Part shown: positions 57,957 to 64,000 of the stretch, piece by piece | How positions within the stretch are numbered: position 1 is the first letter of the stretch | Layout of the letters: every line of letters starts with the position of its first letter | Assembly (NCBI GenBank): GCA_029959195.1 | Contig: CP114118.1 | Location: forward strand, 310,001-374,000 | Source: Dictyophora rubrovolvata | Taxonomy: Eukaryota > Basidiomycota > Agaricomycetes > Phallales > Phallaceae | Length of the DNA stretch: 64,000 nt | Direction: 5' to 3' | Made by a program: the position numbers and the translations under genes | Notes under the pieces: model-generated | Told to the model about the DNA's origin: nothing | What the model saw: the letters and a program-made list of their open reading frames with translations, nothing else | The model's database searches: none

Positions 57957-58107
57957 CTCACTCGTGTTGAGTACACGTAGTGAGGTACGTTCCTTTTATA
58001 GTTTAGCTGTTCTTTCTATTATTAATTACTGTACCTAGCAATATTCTTTAGGTATGCTAATATTCTATCACTCGTGTTGAGTACACGTAGTGAGCAATAT
58101 TCTTTAG
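57957..58107. repeat. Duplicated hairpin motif
   Basis: TCACTCGTGTTGAGTACACG followed by TAGTGAG occurs identically at 57958-57984 and 58068-58094; each copy is an imperfect palindrome (CTCACTCGTGT against ACACGTAGTGAG). AGCAATATTCTTTAG is also repeated (58038-58052 and 58093-58107). The block could be part of an unrecognised element. No coding sequence is present. Confidence 0.6.
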
Positions 58108-59027
58108 CTGCCGACTTATCTACATACCTATTACACCGACATTAGACTTGTCTTGCGCCTAGTCTATCAAAGCTTATTCATTCAATTTCATCTTTTGAAA
58201 CAAGGCGCGGGTCCATAAACCCTTTAAAAGGACATTCCCGACAGACGAAAATGAGACTCACATGGACAAGCAGCGTCTCGAGTTGTCTATAGGGTTGGTA
58301 GCTCGTGAGATAGAAGATGCTCGTGCCAGTCTTTGTCGCCTGAGAGATCCAGAGTGAATCAGTGACACGCGCCCGATGTACAAGTTGGTACGTGAATATT
58401 CAATGTTCAACCATTTGTCTATCATTTTCGGTTTTCTTACTGTCTTCAAAAGTGGCCGTCGGTAGTCTTGTGTCCACTAGATCCTGTGAGAATATTTCAA
58501 ATTTGAGGCTGATGGCTTCAGTCTCAGCATAGTACATATTAACGGTTGCTGAACAATGTGCATAATGTGATTCGAGCCCAATTATATTTGTCAATTACAT
58601 ACATATAGTAGAGAAAGCAGATCAATTGTGTTGACGTTTGTTAAGTACCGATTCTCGGGTATCGATGATGAATGTATATGTGTTAGAATCCGTGTCTAAT
58701 AGTAATACAAACTTCACCGGGTTGGCATAGAGCGTGGTCTCAACCTGAGTGGGTTGTACCACGACAGTCCTCTGAGCATTAGCTCTACTTGTCTTGATGA
58801 CGTTCGGGACCTTCGAGTCTGCGGAGGATATCATTGAGCCAAAGCTCTAAGAAATCTAGAACAATCTGTAGGAATAGATTGTCAACAAGGAAGCAGAAAA
58901 AGAGTAGGTTAAAGAAGTAGCAGATCCAATGCCGGAACAGCGTTGTCACTACAGACGGTTTAGATTTGGAGCATTTAGAAATGACTGAAGCGGTAATGAG
59001 TAAGAAAGACTATATTGAGATATCGAA
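58108..59027. other. Gene-poor region before the nested LTR block
   Basis: Only short frames. 58834-58622 on the minus strand is open for 70 residues (for example KFVLLLDTDSNTYTFIIDTR) but has no recognised homology. Confidence 0.4.
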
Positions 59028-59593
59028 CTAGGTGTCACACTCCATGTGTGTAAAAGTCTTCTGACTTTTACACAAGAACTTCGGATAAAACGAGGATCAG
59101 ACAACAATGAGCGTAGTAACCTTCGTAGAATTAGAAGCTAAAGAATAAAATATCTATATCTCGAGTATTTATAAGAAAAAGAAAGATTATCTAATAAGAA
59201 ATAAAAGGAAACTTATGGAAAGAAACTATTAATAAAGACAAAGAATAAATGAAAGTAAGACAAGCTGACTATGTCTGTAGTCTCCGACTCGGGAAACTTG
59301 GATAAGAGTCCAGACTCTTACAGTGTGCCACACCTTCCTAATTTGGAAGTCTGATCCCATTCTAGTTATTTCTGTACTCACCCCGCATCTCCATAGCAAT
59401 CCCATCCCATACTTGTCAGTACTCTGTCCAGACGTTGTCTGGACTTCGAATCTGTCACCTTCCTTATGGGGAAACCGGCCCCTGACTCTTAGTAATAAGG
59501 AACGAAGATTTTATAATCATCATCCCTAGCTGTGTTCAACCATATGCTACCTTTCCTTATTTTGTCTTATCTCCATTCCCGTAGTTCTGCTCC

Positions 59594-60000
59594 TGTCAGG
59601 GCTACTCACTCAGACTAGAGGGAGGGAATCCTAAGCAAAATGTATTTTGGAAAAATACTAACTCACCTAGAGTGAGGGGATTCTAAGAGAACAAACTTAG
59701 GGATCCCTCCTCTAGGGCTACTAACTATATACTATGAAAAAACAGTGAAGGCCATACGCGGCCTTCGGTTCATAGACTGGGCGCGGATACGCACCAGTCC
59801 CGGATCTTTAGCCGTGGCCTAGGCCATGGCTCTGATGGGAATAGGCACTCAGCGCCCATTGGAGGGAAAGAAGGGAATACGGAAGGAAGGGGGAATGCAG
59901 GAAATGGGATAAAATATGAGAAATAAGGAAATGAATAAAATAAACCAGAACCGAAGATAAATGAAGGAAAATAAGGGGACAACGCTAGCGTACTCTGACA
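59594..60000 (+). mobile_element. Solo LTR, 407 bp, nested in the larger LTR
   Basis: Begins TGTCAGGGCTACTC and ends GTACTCTGACA, with a perfect target duplication GCTCC (59589-59593 and 60001-60005). It is the same family as 61290-61714 (inverted) and 62875-63280. Non-coding; probably a fossil left by recombination between the two LTRs of a full element. Confidence 0.9.
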
Positions 60001-60170
60001 GCTCCTTCCTGTATTTAAACCCCCAGCTTACAGCTGGGGTTCCTCAGTCCGAATATCAGCTTTATTAGTTTCATCTTGTACTCTCTAAGTCCCTGCCACT
60101 CCGAAATTGAGGGACAGATAAAGCTGGGTGAGTGGGCGCAGCTTATAAGCTGAAGCCGAGTCCCTCATCC

Positions 60171-60250
60171 CATACTTCCGTACTCCATCCTCCGTCCGTC
60201 TCTAGTGGTCCATACTTCCGTACTCCATCCTCCGTCCGTCTCTAGTGGTC
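60171..60250. repeat. Perfect 40-bp tandem duplication inside the large LTR
   Basis: The unit starting CATACTTCCGTACTCCATCC occurs at 60171-60210 and 60211-60250 with no differences seen, so the duplication is recent relative to the LTR. Confidence 0.9.
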
Positions 60251-60305
60251 CAGACTTTCTCAGAGACATCCGGAATAGTCCCAGACCACCATATGTAACA
60301 CTAGG

Positions 60306-60778
60306 TTCGATATTAAGTCTAAAGAGAAGTCTAGCTACAATGTATAGAAAGCTTTATATACAAGTACACTAGAGATTTGGATCTCAGTTCGAAATAGATA
60401 ATGAACTTGAGAATGTATACATGTCATAGCAATTCATGAGTATCATACATATATGCAGGGTCGGTTTGCCATGTGGCAAACATGAAGCAACAAGAACAAA
60501 GGGAAACACATACAAGGACCTATGACCATCATAGATGATCTTATGTACAGTTTGGAACTAGAATGTAGACCAAAGGTCTATCCGCGGCTTACTATAAGTC
60601 CTAGGAAGACGATGGCATCTAGGACTTCGTGAAATGGTACTGAAGTCTGGCAAGACTTCCGGTTGTAGCATCTGCAATGTGATTGTGATAAGATAATGTT
60701 TGAATACGATATGATAAGGGAATAAAAGAAGAAATCCGTATCACTAGTGATGTCATGAATTCGGATCATGACAACATT
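60306..60778. other. Gene-poor region between the LTR block and DUF6535 fragment
   Basis: AT-rich. A palindrome GTTTGCCATGTGGCAAAC lies at about 60465-60482. No gene recognised. Confidence 0.45.
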
Positions 60779-61289
60779 TCAGAGTGCTACATACATCCCG
60801 ATCTTGTTAATTTTATTCAACGAATGTCTTCGGGCCAAAGAGACCCGAATGCTTTTTTTGTCCAAATAGCTATAGAGTGAAAACCTTTGGTCTGCGAAGA
60901 TATGTGTTAGCAGACTGGGATGGAGAATTTGCAAAAATACCTCGTTCACACCAGGTACCTGGGCATGCTCTTCAATATCATGGTCCTTGTCCACTGCACA
61001 CTCAGGTGTAGAGTCTTTGGTAGTGAATTCGAGTTGTGGGTGGGATACACCTATAATTTGTCCAAACTCATCCGCAGGTGCCTCAAGAGTGTCAAGAACA
61101 TCTGTGCCTTTGTCAAACTCCAATATTTTGACATAAAAGTTCAAGGCTTCCGAGTCGTCCCTGTCAGATCGTACTTGCTCAGTCATAGCGGCATAGAGCT
61201 CATTCAGCTTCTCCTGATCAAGCTTTGAATTTACAACAAGAAGAAACTTTTTTGCATCCAACTTTTGAAATACAAAAAATTTCCATACT
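60779..61289 (-). pseudogene. 3' fragment of a third DUF6535 family copy
   Basis: On the minus strand it reads MDAKKFLLVVNSKLDQEKLN, ELYAAMTEQ, FGQIIGVSHPQLEFTTKDST and AQVPGVNEVFLQILHPS, matching the last about 150 residues of the intact gene (LDVKKFFVVVKSKRLGRERL and onward). Near the end an extra base shifts the frame so the family ending GFTP is replaced by a longer tail. The 3' flank (GGCCAAAGAGACCCGAA) is shared with the intact copy. The fragment stops where the inverted LTR begins at 61290. Confidence 0.85.
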
Positions 61290-61714
61290 TGTCAGGGTAC
61301 ACTAGCGTCGTCCCCTTATTTTCCTACATTTATCTTCAGTTCTGGTCTATTTTATTTATTTCCATATTTCTTGTATTCTATCCCATCTCTTGCGTTTCCC
61401 TCTCCTTCTGTATTCTCATTTTCCCTTCTGTATTCCCATTTTCCCTCCAACGGGCGCTGAGCACCCGTTCTCATCAGAGCCATGGCCTAGGCCCCGGCTA
61501 AAAGTCCAGGACCGGTGTGGATACATGCCCAGTCCACAAACCGAAGGCCATGTGTGGCCTTCACCGTTTTTCATAGTATATAGTTAGTAGCCCTAGAGGA
61601 GGGATCCCTAAGTTGTTCTCTTAGGATCCCCTACCTCTAGGTGAGTTAGTATTATTCCTAGAATATATTTTGCTTAGGATCCCCTCCCTCTAGTCTGAGT
61701 GAGTAGCCCTGACA
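61290..61714 (-). mobile_element. Solo LTR, inverted copy of the 407-bp family
   Basis: Begins TGTCAGGGTACACTAGCG and ends GTAGCCCTGACA, the reverse complement of the ends of the copies at 59594 and 62875. The flanks are ATACT on the left and GTAGA on the right, so no target duplication is present. The left flank is DUF6535 coding sequence but the right flank is not, which indicates a rearrangement across the element. Confidence 0.88.
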
Positions 61715-62445
61715 GTAGAACAAACTTCCACCCCGGGACCGGTCATTTCTATCAACGTTCACCTTCAGAAAATTGTCCTCAACAATGACTCGTTCCATCT
61801 CGAGTCCTTCCTTGTGCTCTGTCTATAACTTGTGTTGCATGTGAAAACGCCATACAAGGAGAAACAGTAGAAATTGATGCTTCGGGCTTAGTACTACCCG
61901 AGCTGGAATAACCAATACTCGCACAGCCCATCCCTCTTATATGTGCTGACATTGTGTTCCCTAAGACAATTATAAAGGCCATGTCGTGTTTTTTTTCTTG
62001 GTTTCACATTCCATTTTCATGTTTTCTCCCTATTTTACATTTTAATCACTCGGCGAAACCCTTTTCCTTTCTCTTAATTCCAATCCCCCGACCATGCATT
62101 CATTTTCCACATGGTCTTATCTCGTTTTGTTCACATTTAGATCACAAGTGTTCCGTTTTTCACTCGGACACTGAGTTACTCATGTATATAAAATCCGCAG
62201 TTTTAAGACCAAAAATATCATAAAATAAATTCCTTAGTTTTGTATCGCAGCTTTTCCCTCAGTCTGAAATTGAGCAAATAAGCTTTATTTCTACTTCTCT
62301 ATATTTACAATTCCTATCCTATACTATTTTTCCTCGACTCACACTTACCACTTCGTTCCCTTTCCTTCCTGTTCGCTTCTGTTGCATATGTATCACTTGA
62401 CCCTTCCCATCCTTCTTACTGTGCACCTAGGCTATTTTTACTATC
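61715..62445. other. Region upstream of the gag frame
   Basis: Probably partly the leader of the gag-bearing element (a pyrimidine-rich tract precedes the gag start), but its LTR could not be delimited. A minus-strand frame at 61982-61779 has no recognised homology. Confidence 0.4.
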
Positions 62446-64000
62446 ATGGAACCCGACCAGGCTACTCTGAATCTAGAGCAACACCTCGCGGCTATGGAAC
62501 AAAATTTCCTTATGTGCAACACTCGACTTGAACAACTCCTATCTCGTCTCGAACCGTTTCTTCAACCTCAACTCCCATCTGACTCTCCATCAGAACCTCC
62601 AGTAAACCCTCAATCCGCCAATGTTCCCCCTGTCCGAGCATCGGCTCCATCTTCCACACGAGATTCATGAAATTCTCGTAATACCCATCCTGCAGTGCCT
62701 CAGTCCTTTGATGGCGATAGAAACAAAGGATGCATGTTCTGGAACTCTGTCCAGATCTATATGAGCACATGTAGCAAGGATTTCACGACCAACCAAGAAA
62801 TGATCATTTGGACACTATCGTATATGAACGACAGCCGCACCCACATTTTTGCCAATAGCCTGCTACAGAAGTACTGTCAGGGCTACTCTCTCAGACTAGA
62901 GGGAGGGGATCCTAAGCAAGATATATTCTAGGAATAATACTAACTCACCTAGAGGGAGAGGATCCTAAGAGAACAAACTTAGGGATCCCTCCTCTAGGGC
63001 TACTAACTATATACTATGAAAAACGGTAAAGGCCACACGCGGCCTTCGGTTCATGGACTGGGCGTGGATACGTGCCGGTCCCAGACTTTTAGCCGGGGCC
63101 TAGGCCATGGCTCTGATGAGAACGGGTGCTCAGCACCCGTTGGAGGAAAAATGGGAATATGGAAGGAGAGGGAAATGCAAGAGATGGGATAGAATACGAG
63201 AAATATGGAAATAAATAAAATAGACCAGAACCAAAGATAAATGTAGAAAAATAAGGGGACGACGCTAGTGTACCCTGACAAGTACCTCGCAGGTATCATT
63301 CCTTTTGCGACTTGGGGAGAATTCCGACTCAAGTTCGAAGAGGAATTTCTGCCCTTAACTGAACACGATGATGCCCTCAACCTCCTCCTATCCAGCAGAT
63401 ATGCTCAAGGAGGTCGAACTGTAGAGGATTATGTGGACTCCTTCAATGTCCTCATAGAATGTGCTGGCTTCACGGATGGCTTCGCCATCACAACACACTT
63501 TCGACAAGGATTAGACCCGACAATTCAGTCCAAGGTCGCTACCATGCAGAGCCGACCCACATATGAAGATTTCGAAGGCTGGGTCAAGGCTGTGCACATT
63601 TTTGACCAAGATAGAAGAGCAAACAAAGCCTTCAGTACCACTCGATGTCGCCAACTCCCAACCCCGTTGACTCCTAATTCCTTAATGATGGCTCCTATGT
63701 CTTGTCCTAGACTGGCACCCTTCCTGCCTCTAAGACCCACTATCCCCCAGTACCAACCACCTCCATTCCCACCTCCTAGGCCAGTTGCTCCTGGGTTTGC
63801 TGCTACTCCGCCTAGGCCGTCGATTCTGGTTCAACCTCCTCAACAACATCATGACCTGATGGAGGTTGATGCCACACGTCGACAGATGACTGCAGAATCC
63901 ACTAGATGTTACCGTTGTGGACAAGCTGGGCATCTCATGTGTGATTGTCCTCACACACATGACATTCGTTTCGTGAATACAGACGAGATCAACAACCTTG
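62446..64000 (+). mobile_element. LTR retrotransposon (Ty3/gypsy-like) gag region, broken, runs off the right edge
   Basis: Gag-like sequence starts at 62446 (MEPDQATLNLEQHLAAMEQN). Downstream are the capsid-like segment found in basidiomycete gypsy elements (QSFDGDRNKGCMFWNSVQIY; SRYAQGGRTVEDYVDSFNVL) and a CCHC zinc knuckle (CYRCGQAGHLMCDC at about 63910). The element is interrupted by a solo LTR at 62875-63280 and appears to have at least one further break. The pol region lies outside the window. It is treated as a fossil. Confidence 0.85.
62875..63280 (+). mobile_element. Solo LTR inserted in the gag region
   Basis: A 406-bp element beginning TGTCAGGGCTACTC and ending GTACCCTGACA, with a perfect 5-bp target duplication AGTAC (62870-62874 and 63281-63285). 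The ends form an 8-bp inverted pair TGTCAGGG and CCCTGACA. Same family and orientation as 59594-60000, inverted relative to 61290-61714. It is younger than the gag element it interrupts. Confidence 0.92.

Larger units (their letters stand above)
59033..60300. mobile_element. Solo LTR (about 856 bp) carrying a second LTR
   Basis: Begins TGTCACACTCC and ends CATATGTAACA, flanked by a perfect 5-bp duplication CTAGG (59028-59032 and 60301-60305). Subtracting the nested element and its target duplication leaves about 856 bp. Near its left end is a perfect 12-bp hairpin (TGTGTAAAAGTC, loop TTCT, 59047-59074). A perfect two-unit 40-bp tandem repeat lies at 60171-60250. No coding region; it is a solo LTR of unknown family and older than the nested copy. 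Confidence 0.85.

Noticed and set aside
59047-59074. 12-bp hairpin as a bacterial-type terminator
   Set aside because: It lies inside an LTR of a eukaryotic genome, so it is described only as part of that LTR.
1-64000. tRNA, rRNA and CRISPR
   Set aside because: No cloverleaf-like B-box context, rRNA segment or regularly spaced direct repeats were found by eye; a covariance search would be decisive.

Overview
The window looks like nuclear DNA of a mushroom-forming basidiomycete (Agaricomycetes). The genes are split by many short introns (about 50-70 bp, mostly GT-AG). Protein families typical of that group are present: a DUF6535 membrane protein family, a GH79 beta-glucuronidase-like enzyme, a polyporopepsin-like aspartic peptidase, a Ser-rich GPI-type surface protein and a Ty3/gypsy-type gag. 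No operons, rRNA, tRNA or CRISPR were seen. All assignments come from reading motifs and splice sites by eye; no search was run.

Layout. 1-3.9 kb is repeat-rich: the 5' part of an aspartic peptidase gene leaving the window on the minus strand, a long inverted-repeat structure (617-3200) holding a Tc1-like transposon (1428-3017), and a MITE-like element (3268-3911). 5.4-26.6 kb is an ordinary gene island: secreted PR-1/CAP protein (+), CaM-kinase-like kinase (+), Ser-rich GPI-type protein (-), NTF2-FMO flavin monooxygenase (-), tRNase Z (-), aldo-keto reductase (+), GH79 enzyme (-) and a GDT1-type transporter (-). 27.4-30.9 kb is a graveyard of gene pieces: a fragment of the Ser-rich gene, a decayed aspartic peptidase, an MFS 3' fragment, a solo LTR and a P450 3' fragment. 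31.3-46.5 kb holds an intact DHA2-type MFS transporter (-), a very large SH3-TBC Rab-GAP (-), an unrecognised single-exon protein (-), a 79-residue membrane protein (-) and a FAD monooxygenase (+).

47-64 kb is the accessory zone: three minus-strand copies of one DUF6535 gene (a decayed copy carrying a solo LTR, an intact 1027-residue copy, and a 3' fragment cut by an LTR), nested solo LTRs with perfect 5-bp target duplications, and a gag-bearing LTR element running off the right edge.

The gene island shows no clear shared pathway; its genes look like independent secretory, signalling, RNA-processing and redox functions. The most distinctive feature is the local birth and death of gene copies: pieces of at least four gene families recur within the window, in several cases next to LTR copies. 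The DUF6535 array is the best candidate for a poorly described system.
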